Part shown: piece after piece, positions 39,830 through 48,575 of the stretch
Layout: each line of letters begins with the position of its first letter
How positions within the stretch are numbered: position 1 is the stretch's first letter
Assembly: GCF_008727715.1 (NCBI RefSeq)
Contig: NZ_CP044218.1
Coordinates: forward strand, 3,303,501-3,367,500
Length of the DNA stretch: 64,000 bases
Reading direction: 5' to 3'
Source: Mesorhizobium terrae
GTDB taxonomy: Bacteria > Pseudomonadota > Alphaproteobacteria > Rhizobiales > Rhizobiaceae
The notes under the pieces: generated by a model
What the model was told of the DNA's origin: nothing
What the model saw: the letters and a program-made list of their open reading frames with translations, nothing else
Databases searched by the model: none
Position numbers and translations under genes: made by a program

Positions 39830-39938
39830 CGAGCTTAGCCTGTCATCTTTCAGCGACCAGTCTCTCACGAGGCCTTTGCGCACACTTAACCGAGACGGCA
39901 ATCTTCGGCGGCCGTTGCCTACCAGCGCGCGTAGAGGA

Positions 39939-40226
39939 CTATGTGCCTTTGCGGGAGACTAGTCGCGGCGTGTCAAACTCCGAAGGTTCGTTAACACGCT
40001 GCGAAGTGAAATCCGATGCGTTCAAAAGCCGCCCAAGACGCGCCTCTATGCAGCCTATGCAAAGGAACTCTTCGTCGGTCAGGCCGTGCTCGTTGGGAAC
40101 CATAGGCGGCATGCCCGCTTGGGCCCATATCTCAGGTAGCACCATGTACCACTCCCAAGTTCCCTTGGTTACCGGGCGCGGCGTCGTATCTAGCCCGCAA
40201 TCCTGGCAAATGGCCCCCATCCGCAA
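39939..40226 (-). CDS. Small double-CxxC (zinc-ribbon-like) protein
   Basis: 95-aa soluble protein. CQDCGLDTTP near the N-terminus and LCIGCIEARLGR in the middle give two CxxC knuckles for one zinc. Between them lies GTWEWYMVLPEIWAQAGM, after which comes LNASDF. This is the pattern of small proteins carried by phages and many bacteria, function unknown. A one-base shift at the 3' end would extend the frame to LYARW and a stop, so the terminus may be altered. It is flanked by 20-bp direct repeats. Confidence 0.72.
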   Translation of the reverse strand: MRMGAICQDCGLDTTPRPVTKGTWEWYMVLPEIWAQAGMPPMVPNEHGLTDEEFLCIGCIEARLGRLLNASDFTSQRVNEPSEFDTPRLVSRKGT

Positions 40227-40389
40227 CGCCTCTCTGAGAATCCAGCCAGGGCGGATGCCACGGCTTTGGCCAAGATATCAGATGGCTCCTAAAATCTCGC
40301 GCCGGGCTACCCTCCCGACTGGCTGCTGGCCATGGCCCGAAGCCATGATCTCCAAGTGTCGAGGCGCAGCAGCTTACCCTGCTAGCTCT

Positions 40390-40409
40390 AAGCCGCCTGC
40401 TTCTGGCGC
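40390..40409. repeat. 20-bp direct repeat, right copy
   Basis: AAGCCGC-C-TGCTTCTGGCGC, the partner of 39810-39829. The DNA between 40227 and 40468 otherwise holds no supported gene. Confidence 0.6.
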
Positions 40410-40468
40410 TTCAATCTGCTTTCGATCTAACGCCGCGTAAGGGTTTAGTTGCGATCCGAAGGCCGAAT

Positions 40469-40846
40469 CTATCGATACAGCGTTGGATCTCTGGCCTTTT
40501 CAGTTCTGCAATCCCCCGCTCGCTGGACGGCGATCGCAAAAGCCCTCTCGTAGACGTGGATGGCTTTCTGGAACTTAGACCGATCTGGCGTCAGATGCTT
40601 ATCCATCCCGTCGTACAAAATGACGGGGAGAGCAAGCATGGCTCTACCACCTTCAGTCGGCTCAAACCGGCATCTCTGCGTCACGGCGACCATATCGCCG
40701 GCCATTGTCGCAGCCTTGCTCAAATAGGCGTCACTCTTCCCAGCCAAGAAATTGATGTTGTTTCGCTCCCCTTGTCCGGCTGAAGCAGACGACGCAGCGA
40801 AGCAAATTCCTGCACAGAATGCAGCGACAGCGAGCCCAAATTTCAT
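40469..40846 (-). CDS. Small secreted protein, unknown function
   Basis: 125 aa with a signal peptide (MKFGLAVAAFCAGICFAASS, cleavage near ASA). The mature part has a helical middle (DAYLSKAATMAGDMVAVTQR) and two cysteines (QRCRFEP, GDCRTEK) that could form a disulfide. Start ATG 40846 after GGGGGA. No family is recognised. Confidence 0.65.
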   Translation of the reverse strand: MKFGLAVAAFCAGICFAASSASAGQGERNNINFLAGKSDAYLSKAATMAGDMVAVTQRCRFEPTEGGRAMLALPVILYDGMDKHLTPDRSKFQKAIHVYERAFAIAVQRAGDCRTEKARDPTLYR

Positions 40847-40990
40847 TAGTCCCCCAAAATTATCTCCGGAACTTACGTTCCCGCATAGGTGAATAGCTGT
40901 CAAAGTTTTCCGCTGCGGGGCTCTCGGCAAAAAACTAGTTTTATTTAACGCAATAAATATGGGCTAAGTGACGATTTCCCCGAAAAGGTT

Positions 40991-41041
40991 GCCGTCTTGC
41001 CCTTTGCCAGCACCTGGGCAAAGCTTTCATGACGGGCATTG
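40991..41041. repeat. Duplicated segment, copy 2
   Basis: Partner of 38847-38897. It ends just before the ribosome binding site of the 87-aa gene at 41054, and reads AVLPFASTWAKLS followed by a stop. Confidence 0.55.
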
Positions 41042-41053
41042 AGGAGAATGGGC

Positions 41054-41317
41054 ATGACCAAACCAATGGATCTGGGCAACCCGGAAGACGCATGGCAGTT
41101 GCGGGCTACGAGCGTTACGCAGAGTTTCGGTGTCGCATTGCGTGAGCTGCACGACAGCAACCCCTGGCCTGACCAACCCTTCCTGCCTTTGGCCATCAAT
41201 CACCTGATGACCGAATTGTGGGATCAGCGGTTCAGCCAAACAGATATACGGGAAGCTTTCGAGACGGCGATTGCGGACCTGCCGAGATATGCGGGCGGAC
41301 AGGAGCGCAGGCGTTAG
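41054..41317 (+). CDS. Hypothetical protein, 87 aa
   Basis: Soluble, no signal peptide. It begins MTKPMDLGNPEDAWQLRATS and contains LRELHDSNPWPDQPFLPLAI, then LMTELWDQRFSQTDIREAFE, a helical, acidic composition typical of a real small protein. ATG 41054 sits 8 nt after GAGGAG; the ATG at 41048 is too close. No family is recognised. Confidence 0.6.
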   Translation: MTKPMDLGNPEDAWQLRATSVTQSFGVALRELHDSNPWPDQPFLPLAINHLMTELWDQRFSQTDIREAFETAIADLPRYAGGQERRR

Positions 41318-41450
41318 CCACGATCTCGCAAAGTCTCCGCGCCACGCCCAACCCACCACCGCCGCCCGCGATCTTGAGGGCGACGACAACTATTAATAAT
41401 TTCGCATCGTTTCGATTGCCGAGCAACGGAAGACGGAATACTGCTTCCCG

Positions 41451-41678
41451 ATGAAGAAATTTTGGCCCTTGTTCTTTGCTGCCAGTCTGGGATGCCTGAT
41501 CCTGGCCGGGTACAGCCTGTACACGGGTGGTAGCGTTGCGTCTCCCAGGGAAGCGCAATGCTCTCGTATCCTTCAAAGATACGCCAATGAGGGACAGCCG
41601 CCCGAGCGGGGTACTGTCGACTATTTCGAATATGCGGATTGCTATCGCATTATCTGCGATCCCGAACCGAGTTCCTGA
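41451..41678 (+). CDS. Small exported or membrane-anchored protein, 75 aa
   Basis: It begins MKKFWPLFFAASLGCLILAG, a signal peptide or single membrane anchor. The rest (SPREAQCSRILQRYANEGQ, DCYRIICDPEPSS) contains three cysteines. No clear ribosome binding site, no family. Confidence 0.5.
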   Translation: MKKFWPLFFAASLGCLILAGYSLYTGGSVASPREAQCSRILQRYANEGQPPERGTVDYFEYADCYRIICDPEPSS

Positions 41679-41738
41679 CCTTTCGCGGGGTAGCGCTATC
41701 AGCCGCCCGATTGCGGCGTCTGTCTGCCCTGCCGCCCC

Positions 41739-42092
41739 TCAACCCGCTTCGAACGCTTCCTCGATGCGGGGGATGGCTTCCAGGCCGGCGCCGGCGATGA
41801 TGCTGTCGAGCAGGCCGGGGAAGCGGCTGTCGAGATCGGCGCGGCGCAGCGTGATGAGGCGGCTGGTGCCGACCACTTCGGTGCGGGTGATGCCGGCTTC
41901 GCGCAGCTTGGCCAGGTGGTAGCTGAGATTGGTCTTCGAGCCGAGCGCCAGGAAGCGGCTGCAGTTCATCGGCACGCCCTCGCGGCGGGCGAGGTGGGCG
42001 ACGATGGCGAGCCTGGTCGGATCGCCGAGCACGGAGAGCACCAGCGGCAGGCTGATCTGGTCGGTGGTGGGGTGCGGCAGGGTCATCGACAT
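41739..42092 (-). CDS. ArsR family transcriptional regulator
   Basis: 117-aa winged-helix regulator: LVLSVLGDPTRLAIVAHLAR, a GSKTNLSYHLAKLREAGI recognition helix and the wing TSRLITLRRADLD. No obvious ArsR metal-binding cysteine pair, so the ligand is probably organic. The start is ATG 42092 or 42086. Divergent from an MFS transporter gene, which it likely represses. Confidence 0.85.
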   Translation of the reverse strand: MSMTLPHPTTDQISLPLVLSVLGDPTRLAIVAHLARREGVPMNCSRFLALGSKTNLSYHLAKLREAGITRTEVVGTSRLITLRRADLDSRFPGLLDSIIAGAGLEAIPRIEEAFEAG

Positions 42093-42194
42093 GCGCCCAA
42101 GGTAAGGCCTGTTTCGGCCCGGTTCAATGCGCCGGCAAACCGCCGGTTGCGCGGTCCACTGACATGAGGCTGACAGGAGCCTTGTGGCATGGAA

Positions 42195-42240
42195 TTGACA
42201 AATCGCCAAGTCAGGTTCAATTGTTCAATGATTTTTGAAC
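42195..42240 (+). promoter_or_regulatory. MFS promoter with ArsR operator candidate
   Basis: TTGACA (42195-42200) is followed 17 bp later by a -10 region. A perfect inverted repeat GTTCAA-N6-TTGAAC at 42223-42240 lies just before the MFS start, and a further TTCAA half-site lies just upstream. This placement over the start region suits repression. Confidence 0.6.
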
Positions 42241-42253
42241 AAAGGATCATGCC

Positions 42254-43429
42254 ATGGACAAGCGCATCTTCTGGCTCGCGCTCGGTTCCTTCACCATCTC
42301 GACCGAGGGGTTCGTCGTCTCCAGCCTGTTGCCGGAGATCGCCACCGACGCCGGCATCTCGGTGCCGCTGGCCGGCACCCTCATCACCGCCTTCGCGCTG
42401 GCCTATGCGGTCGGCGCGCCGGTGCTGGCGACGCTGACCGGCGACTGGGACCGCCGCCGCGTCATCCTGTGGACGCTGGCCTTCTTCGTGCTCGGCAATG
42501 TCGTGGCCGGGCTGTCCTCCTCCTTCGCCGTGCTTCTGGCCGCCCGCATCGTGATGGCGCTGGCGTCCGGCCTGTTCGCCGCGACCGCGCAAGCGACAGC
42601 GGTGGCGATGGTCGACAGCCATCACCGCGCTCGCGCCATCGCCGTCGTCGTTGGCGGCACAACGGTGGCGGTGGCGATCGGCGCACCGCTGGGCGCATTG
42701 CTGGCGACCTTCGCCGGCTGGCGCGGCACCTTCTTCGCCATTGCCGCCTTCGGCGCGCTGGCCGGGCTGGTGCTGGCATGGCGGCTTCCACGCGGCATGA
42801 CCGGCACGCGGCTGTCGCTGCAGGCGCGGCTGGGCGCCGCGCTGCGCCCCGGCGTGCTGCCGGTGCTGGCGACGACGCTCTTGGCGCTGACCGGCGCCTT
42901 CACCGTGTTCTCCTACATCGCGCCTTTGGCCATGCAGGGCGCCGGCCTCGGCGAGATCGCGCTGCCGGCGCTGCTGCTCGCCTTCGGCGTCGGTGCGGTC
43001 GCCGGCAACATCGCCGGCGGCCAGCTGGCCGACCGCATCGGCGCAACGCGCACGGTCGGCGGGTCGCTGGCGCTTTTGACCGGCATCATGGCGCTGTTGT
43101 CGGCGGTGCCGGCGTTGCCGCCCGCGCTGGCGGTGCCGCTCTTGTTCGCGCTGATGGTGCTGTGGGGCCTGATCGGCTGGGCGCTACCGCCGGCGCAGGC
43201 CAGCCGCATCGTCAAGCTGGCGCCGGACGCTGCACCCATCGTGCTCTCGCTCAACGCCTCGGCACTGTATTTCGGCGTGGCGCTGGGCGCCGTGGTGGGC
43301 GGCGCGGTGCTGCGCTTCGGCGGGCCGGTCGACCTCGGTGTCGTCGCCGCGCTGTTCCCGCTGGCGGCGCTCGGCGTGCTGCTGGCCAGCCGCCGTGGCG
43401 CCGAGCCGGCGGCGGTGCCGGCGGAGTAG
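42254..43429 (+). CDS. MFS transporter, DHA1/AraJ-like
   Basis: 391-aa major facilitator with about 12 membrane segments, starting FWLALGSFTISTEGFVVSSL as in AraJ/YdhP-type drug or sugar efflux proteins. Motif A-like GDWDRRRVI lies after helix 2. Proton-driven efflux of an unknown small molecule is the likely role. It is divergent from an ArsR-type regulator. Confidence 0.88.
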   Translation: MDKRIFWLALGSFTISTEGFVVSSLLPEIATDAGISVPLAGTLITAFALAYAVGAPVLATLTGDWDRRRVILWTLAFFVLGNVVAGLSSSFAVLLAARIVMALASGLFAATAQATAVAMVDSHHRARAIAVVVGGTTVAVAIGAPLGALLATFAGWRGTFFAIAAFGALAGLVLAWRLPRGMTGTRLSLQARLGAALRPGVLPVLATTLLALTGAFTVFSYIAPLAMQGAGLGEIALPALLLAFGVGAVAGNIAGGQLADRIGATRTVGGSLALLTGIMALLSAVPALPPALAVPLLFALMVLWGLIGWALPPAQASRIVKLAPDAAPIVLSLNASALYFGVALGAVVGGAVLRFGGPVDLGVVAALFPLAALGVLLASRRGAEPAAVPAE

Positions 43430-43436
43430 GTCGCGT

Positions 43437-44285
43437 TTAGTTCGGCCTGCCGTTTGCCGTAAGGCTCCGCGACGAGAACCAGACATCGCCGAAGATGGCG
43501 GTGGCGGTCTTGTCCGGGGCCTTTTTCGCGGTCAGCACCAGCGAGCGGCTGTGCTCGGCTTCTGCGCGAGTGGGAGCCTTGGTGGCGGCATCGCTGTGCG
43601 AGGCGCCGACGCAGGGGATGAACCAGGAGCGCATGAACGGATCGCAGGCAAAGCCCTTGTCGAGGCGCGTGACCATGACGGCGAGCCCGATCGCCTCGGA
43701 CGGCCGCCAGGGGAAGACCAGCCGGCCACCGGGCTTGAGCGCCTGCAGCCATGATGCCGGCGGTGCCACGACACCGGCGCAGACATAGACGATGTCGGCG
43801 GCGGGCAGCTCCGCTTGCACGGCGTCGGCGTGGATCACGGTGACGTTGTCAAAGCCGGCGAGGTTTTCGCGCGCCCGCTTGGCGAGATCGGCTTCGAGCT
43901 CATAGGCCGAAACGCTGCCGCCGGGCGCGACCAGCTTCGACAGGATGGCGCTGTAGTAGCCGGTGCCGGCGCCGACATGGACGACATGTTCGCCGGGCCT
44001 GGGCGCCGCCCTGGCCATCCACATGGCGTGCAGCAGCGGCTCGCCATTGTTGATGCCCTTGGCATGGTCCAGCGCAACGAGGTTGTTCTGGTAGATGTAG
44101 ACGGGATCGGCGCTCGGCGTTTCGACGGGATGCTTGAAACCGGCGACGATGGTCCACGGGCCGGGGCCAAGGAAGGCTTCGCGCGGTACGGTGGCGAAGG
44201 CCTTTTCCAGGCGCGGGTCCTGGGCGCCTGCCTGCAAGGCGAGCAGGCGGGCATAGAAGCGGCGGACTTCGGCGATCTTGGTCAT
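43437..44285 (-). CDS. Protein-L-isoaspartate O-methyltransferase-like protein
   Basis: 282-aa SAM-dependent methyltransferase of the PCMT family. The N-terminus has VPREAFLGPGPW, followed by GEPLLHAMWMARAAP, the SAM motif HVVHVGAGTGYYSAILS and VTVIHADA. The C-terminal 90 residues are an extra extension compared with the standard 210-aa Pcm. It may repair isoaspartate in proteins or methylate another target. It lies convergent with the MFS gene, 7 bp apart. Confidence 0.82.
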   Translation of the reverse strand: MTKIAEVRRFYARLLALQAGAQDPRLEKAFATVPREAFLGPGPWTIVAGFKHPVETPSADPVYIYQNNLVALDHAKGINNGEPLLHAMWMARAAPRPGEHVVHVGAGTGYYSAILSKLVAPGGSVSAYELEADLAKRARENLAGFDNVTVIHADAVQAELPAADIVYVCAGVVAPPASWLQALKPGGRLVFPWRPSEAIGLAVMVTRLDKGFACDPFMRSWFIPCVGASHSDAATKAPTRAEAEHSRSLVLTAKKAPDKTATAIFGDVWFSSRSLTANGRPN

Positions 44286-44306
44286 GGCGCTCGGTCAAAA
44301 ATTTGC

Positions 44307-44334
44307 GGCGGCGCGGAATTGCTTCCGCGCCGCC
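44307..44334 (-). terminator. Rho-independent terminator of mntH
   Basis: GGCGGCGCGGAA, loop TTGC, TTCCGCGCCGCC: perfect 12-bp stem. On the minus strand a T run (TTTTTG) follows within a few bases. It lies 38 bp past the mntH stop. Confidence 0.85.
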
Positions 44335-44371
44335 GTTCATCCTAGCGCATTTTCGCGAATTGCAACCGGGC

Positions 44372-45739
44372 TTAGCCGAGCCCGATGATGGTGTCGTAGA
44401 GCAGCTTGAAGTTGAGGCCGAGGATGAGTGCTGCCACCACCCAGGCCAGCACCGCGACGCCGCGCGAGATGGCGAAGGAACCCATCTTCTCGCGGTCCGA
44501 GACGAAATGGACCAGCGGGATGACCGCGAAGGGAAGCTGCATGGACAGGACGACCTGGCTGAACACCAGAAGCTCGGCCGTGCCCTTTTCGCCATAGAGC
44601 GCGGTGACGACGACCACCGGGATGATGGCGAGGCCGCGGGTGAGCAGCCGGCGCGCCCATTGCGGGATGCGCAGATGGAGAAAGCCCTCCATGACGATCT
44701 GGCCGGCGAGCGTCGCAGTCACCGTCGAATTGAGGCCCGAGGCGAGCAGGGCGACGGCGAACAAGGTCGAGGCGATGCTCAAGCCCAGCAGCGGCGACAG
44801 GAGCTGGAAGGCCTGGCCGATCTCGGCGACGTCCTGGTTGCCGCTGCCGTGGAAGGCGACGGCCGAGACGATGAGGATGGCGGCGTTGACGAACAGCGCC
44901 AGCATCAGCGCGATGGTGGAATCGAGCGTCGCCCATTTGATGGCGTCGCGCTTGCCGGGTTCGGTGCGCGGATAGGCGCGGGTCTGCACGATGGAGGAGT
45001 GCAGGTAGAGATTGTGCGGCATGACCGTGGCGCCGATGATGCCGATGGCGACATAAAGCATGGCCGGGTTGGTGACGATCTCGGACGAAGGCACGAACAG
45101 GCCATGCAGGATCGAGCCGGCCGGCGGCGCTGCGGCGAAGATCTGCACGGCGAAACAGCCGAAGATGACGATGAGCAGGGCGATGACGAAGGCTTCGAGA
45201 TAGCGGAAGCCCTTGTTCATCAGCAGCAGCACCAGGAAGGCGTCGAGCGCGGTGATCAGCGCGCCGCCGATCAGCGGGATGCCGAACAGAAGGTTGAGCG
45301 CGATGGCGGTGCCGATGACCTCGGCGAGGTCGCAGGCGATGATGGCGAGTTCGCAGGCCACCCACAAGGCGTAGGCGACGGGCTTGGGATAATAGGCGCG
45401 GCAGGCCTGGGCGAGGTCGCGGCCGGTGGCGATGCCGAGGCGGGCGGCCAGCGCCTGCAGGAGGATCGCCATCAGGTTGGACAGCATGATGACGAAAAGC
45501 AGCGTGTAGCCGAACTGGGCGCCGCCAGCGAGGTCGGTGGCCCAGTTGCCGGGATCCATATAGCCGACGGAGACCATGTAGCCAGGGCCCATGAAGGCGA
45601 ACAGCCGGCGGAACCAGACGCCGGTGGTTGGCACGGCGATGGTGGAATTGACCTCCGGCAGGCTCGGCCTGGCATCGCCCATCGGCCGGAAGAATTGCCT
45701 GCCGGCGGATAGCGTGTCGGCGGTCTCGGCGTCTTGCAT
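44372..45739 (-). CDS. mntH: Nramp-family Mn2+/H+ transporter MntH
   Basis: 455-aa inner-membrane divalent-metal importer with about 11 helices. Metal-binding motifs are present: DPGN in [10 protein letters not shown] (helix 1) and [10 protein letters not shown] (helix 6). It supplies manganese under low Mn or oxidative stress. ATG 45739. Divergent from mntR; a candidate MntR site lies 60-78 bp upstream. Confidence 0.95.
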   Translation of the reverse strand: MQDAETADTLSAGRQFFRPMGDARPSLPEVNSTIAVPTTGVWFRRLFAFMGPGYMVSVGYMDPGNWATDLAGGAQFGYTLLFVIMLSNLMAILLQALAARLGIATGRDLAQACRAYYPKPVAYALWVACELAIIACDLAEVIGTAIALNLLFGIPLIGGALITALDAFLVLLLMNKGFRYLEAFVIALLIVIFGCFAVQIFAAAPPAGSILHGLFVPSSEIVTNPAMLYVAIGIIGATVMPHNLYLHSSIVQTRAYPRTEPGKRDAIKWATLDSTIALMLALFVNAAILIVSAVAFHGSGNQDVAEIGQAFQLLSPLLGLSIASTLFAVALLASGLNSTVTATLAGQIVMEGFLHLRIPQWARRLLTRGLAIIPVVVVTALYGEKGTAELLVFSQVVLSMQLPFAVIPLVHFVSDREKMGSFAISRGVAVLAWVVAALILGLNFKLLYDTIIGLG

Positions 45740-45798
45740 GCTTATGATCCTGCGGGGAATGTATGAACTGGCAGGGTGAACTTATGCCCATGCTCAAC

Positions 45799-45817
45799 AT
45801 TATGCAATATGCTATAT
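45799..45817. promoter_or_regulatory. Candidate MntR box
   Basis: ATTATGCAATATGCTATAT is a dyad of the form AT-N3-GCA-N3-TGC-N3-AT, close to the known GCA-N2-TGC MntR box of enterics but one base wider. It lies in the mntH-mntR intergenic region. Confidence 0.45.
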
Positions 45818-46009
45818 TTCATTGTCTTGGCTTTTTGATTGTGCCAGCTTTTTCGCTTAAGGGGCGACTAGAGCGCTGTTCCGCTTCGGGTGGTGCAGCA
45901 CGAAAAAGGGCGGGTTTCCGGTACGTTCGGCGTGGCGGCATAAATGTCCCTGAAAAATCAAAGCCCATGCTATAAAAGCGGAAGGCCGGATCAGTCCTGG
46001 GAGAAACGA

Positions 46010-46465
46010 TTGGCGTCGAGACCGAAATCCGTTCCGCGCGACGAGCCGCTGCCGGATGCCGAAGTGCATTCGGAAGGTTTTCGCCAGACCCGCGAAGCGC
46101 GCCGCAGCGCGCTGGTGGAGGATTATGTCGAGCTGATCGCCGACCTGATCGAGGACGGCAACGAGGCGCGCCAGGTTGATATCGCGGCGCGGCTGGGCGT
46201 GGCGCAGCCGACGGTGGCCAAGATGCTGACCCGGCTGTGCGCCGACGGGCTGGTGTCGCGCAAGCCCTATCGCGGCGTGTTCCTGACCGACGCCGGCCGC
46301 AAGGTGGCCGAGGAAAGCCGCGACCGCCACCAGACGGTGGAGGCTTTCCTGCGCGCGCTGGGCGTGAGCGCGGAGACGGCGCGCATCGACGCCGAAGGCA
46401 TAGAGCACCATGTCAGCGCCGAGACGCTGGGAGCCTTTCGCAAGGCGATGGCGAAGGGGTTGTAA
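46010..46465 (+). CDS. mntR: Manganese-responsive regulator MntR (DtxR family)
   Basis: 151-aa DtxR-type repressor. Winged [23 protein letters not shown], followed by [19 protein letters not shown]. The metal-binding/dimer helix region has [20 protein letters not shown] with Glu/His ligands. TTG 46010 with GGGAG 6 nt upstream is the best start; an in-frame ATG at 45944 lacks a site. Represses mntH when Mn2+ is sufficient (family knowledge). Confidence 0.88.
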   Translation: MASRPKSVPRDEPLPDAEVHSEGFRQTREARRSALVEDYVELIADLIEDGNEARQVDIAARLGVAQPTVAKMLTRLCADGLVSRKPYRGVFLTDAGRKVAEESRDRHQTVEAFLRALGVSAETARIDAEGIEHHVSAETLGAFRKAMAKGL

Positions 46466-46497
46466 GGGCCGCGGGCTACAGGCCCCGGGAGCCCCGC

Positions 46498-47388
46498 TTA
46501 GTTTTTAAAGTAGCCCGGCCCGTCGACATCGGCGATCAGCCCCGGCTGGTTCGGGTGCCAACCAAGCCATTCCCGGGTCTGTGCGCTCGACGTCGGATTG
46601 TCCATCGCCGCGAAATGCGCAAGCCAGCCGAAATGGGCGTTCGCTTCCTCGTGCGACAGGCTGACGATAGGGAGCTGCAAGCGGCGACCGACGACCTCGG
46701 CAATCTCGCGGAACGGAATGCCTTCCTCGGCAACCGCGTGGTAGCGGGCGCCGGCCGAACCCTTCTCAACCGCCAGCCGGAAAAGTCGTGCGGCATCGAT
46801 GCGGTGTACGCCCGGCCAGCGGTTCTGTCCGTCACCCACATAGGCCGACGCGCCTTTGCGGCGTGCAAGATCGATCAGCATCGGCACGAAGCCGTGATCC
46901 CCCTCGCCATGCACCGAGGGCGCGAGGCGCAGAACCGAAACATTGATGCCCCGGCTTGCAAGCGCTGCAGCGGCTTCTTCCGACGCGACACGCGGATTCG
47001 GGCCGGAAATGGCCGCATCGTTTTCGGTGGCGAGCGGGCGTCCCTCAAGCAGGCCGGTCGCCGAGGTGACGACCAAGGGGCGACCGGAACCGGAAAGCGC
47101 CGAGCCGAGCGCGTCGATGACACGCCGGTCGGTCTCGCAGCTCTCCTTGAATTTCGAGAAGTCGTGGATGAAGCCGGTGTGGATCACGCCGTCGGCGGCC
47201 GCCGCGCCACGGCGCAGGCTGTCGAGGTCATCGAGCGAGCCGCGATGCGCGGTGGCTCCAGCCGCCGTGAGGGATGCAGCCGCACCCTCGGAGCGGGCGA
47301 GGCCGATGACCTCGTGTCCGGCCGCGAGGAGGTCCTGAACCACGGCGGAACCGACAAAGCCGGTGGCACCAGTAACGAATATACGCAT
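46498..47388 (-). CDS. NAD-dependent epimerase/dehydratase-like SDR
   Basis: 296-aa extended-type short-chain dehydrogenase-like protein. The N-terminal GATGFVGSAVVQDLL Rossmann motif is at residues 7-21; then VIHTGF, and a DRRVIDALGSAL helix. The usual YxxxK is poorly kept (ASEEAAAAL at the expected place), as in the TylA/NmrA-like atypical branch, so redox catalysis is uncertain. Divergent from an XRE/MmyB-like regulator that probably controls it. Confidence 0.82.
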   Translation of the reverse strand: MRIFVTGATGFVGSAVVQDLLAAGHEVIGLARSEGAAASLTAAGATAHRGSLDDLDSLRRGAAAADGVIHTGFIHDFSKFKESCETDRRVIDALGSALSGSGRPLVVTSATGLLEGRPLATENDAAISGPNPRVASEEAAAALASRGINVSVLRLAPSVHGEGDHGFVPMLIDLARRKGASAYVGDGQNRWPGVHRIDAARLFRLAVEKGSAGARYHAVAEEGIPFREIAEVVGRRLQLPIVSLSHEEANAHFGWLAHFAAMDNPTSSAQTREWLGWHPNQPGLIADVDGPGYFKN

Positions 47389-47455
47389 GAAGATGGTCTC
47401 CTGACTGGAATGGAGACCGATGTGGATCAGTGTGATATCCTGGTAAAGTAGTGAT

Positions 47456-47474
47456 GTTATACAGGTATAATAAC
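47456..47474. promoter_or_regulatory. Dyad in the SDR/XRE divergent gap
   Basis: TATAC-AG-GTATA (47458-47469) nested in GTTAT...ATAAC (47456-47474), just upstream of the XRE gene start. A candidate operator for the XRE/MmyB-type protein. Confidence 0.5.
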
Positions 47475-47487
47475 TAACAGGACGAAC

Positions 47488-48375
47488 ATGCCGGTCGTTG
47501 GCGAAAATCAGACGAGCGTGGTCTGCATGGCGGAGAATGCGCTCGGCAACTATCTGAAGGGGCTGCGGGCGAAGCTCGATCCGGCAGCCTTCGGTCTTTC
47601 AGGCGCGCGGCGGCGCACGCCGGGCCTGCGGCGCGAGGAGGTGGCGCAGCGCGCCAACATCAGCGCCACCTGGTACACCTGGCTGGAGCAGGGGCGGGGC
47701 GGTGCGCCTTCGGCCGACGTGCTCAACCGCATTTCGCGCGCGCTGATGCTGACCGATGTCGAGCGCGAACACCTGTTCCTGCTCGGGCTCGGCCGGCCGC
47801 CGGAGGTCCGCTACCGGCCATCGGAAGGCGTTTCGCCGCGCCTGCAGCGCGTGCTGGACGCGTTCGAGATCAGCCCGGCCTACATCAAGACCGCGACCTG
47901 GGACGTGGTGGCGTGGAACGCGGCCGCGGCCGCGGTGCTGACCGACTACGGCATGCTCGCGCCCGAACAGCGCAATATTCTGCGCCTCGTCTTCCTCAAT
48001 CCACGCGTCCGCGCAAAACAGACGGACTGGGAAGGCGTCGCCCGGTTCGTCGTGGCGGGTTTCAGAGTCGATGCCGCGCGTGCAGGCGCCGGCGAAAACG
48101 TCCGGGCGCTGGTGCAGGAACTCAGCCTGCTGAGCCCGGAATTCGCCGAGATGTGGCGCGAGACCGACATCCGCGCTCATTTTGAAGGCGCCAAATATCT
48201 GCAGCATCCCTCCGGCGGCATGATCGCCCTGGAGTTTTCGGCCTTCGCCGTCGACGGCAGGCCGGACCTCGGCATGGTGGTCTACAATCCGGCGACGCCG
48301 CAGGACGAGGAAAAGGTGCGGGCCCTGATCAAGGCAAGCGAAGCGGCAAGGAAGGCTCCGGCCGAACCCGCCTGA
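47488..48375 (+). CDS. XRE/MmyB-like transcriptional regulator
   Basis: 295-aa regulator. The N-terminal HTH is of the form GLRREEVAQRANISATWYTW then LEQGRGGAPSADVLNRISRA; the C-terminal half is the MmyB-like ligand-binding PAS-type domain (PAYIKTATWDVVAWNAAA, NILRLVFLNPRVR). Such regulators typically sit next to, and control, an oxidoreductase, as here. ATG 47488, with ATG 47527 as an alternative. Confidence 0.88.
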   Translation: MPVVGENQTSVVCMAENALGNYLKGLRAKLDPAAFGLSGARRRTPGLRREEVAQRANISATWYTWLEQGRGGAPSADVLNRISRALMLTDVEREHLFLLGLGRPPEVRYRPSEGVSPRLQRVLDAFEISPAYIKTATWDVVAWNAAAAAVLTDYGMLAPEQRNILRLVFLNPRVRAKQTDWEGVARFVVAGFRVDAARAGAGENVRALVQELSLLSPEFAEMWRETDIRAHFEGAKYLQHPSGGMIALEFSAFAVDGRPDLGMVVYNPATPQDEEKVRALIKASEAARKAPAEPA

Positions 48376-48575
48376 GCGCACCCGTTACAGCGTCGAAGCC
48401 AAAAGTGAAGATTGGCGTCCCGGCGCGGCCGTCTGTGCCAGAGTTGGGATGGGATTTTTCGGGCTTTCGCGCATGCCCGCCAAACCAAAAATCCTGTGAC
48501 TTGCCACAACCGTTGCGATAACACTGATCGCATTCGGCCAAGCGGCCGAAGCGCTATTCAATACGAGGACTTGCC

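Noticed and set aside
44303..45712. Plus-strand frame of 469 codons
   Set aside because: Antisense of mntH; the extreme Gly/Asp/Gln/Glu composition is a mirror artefact.
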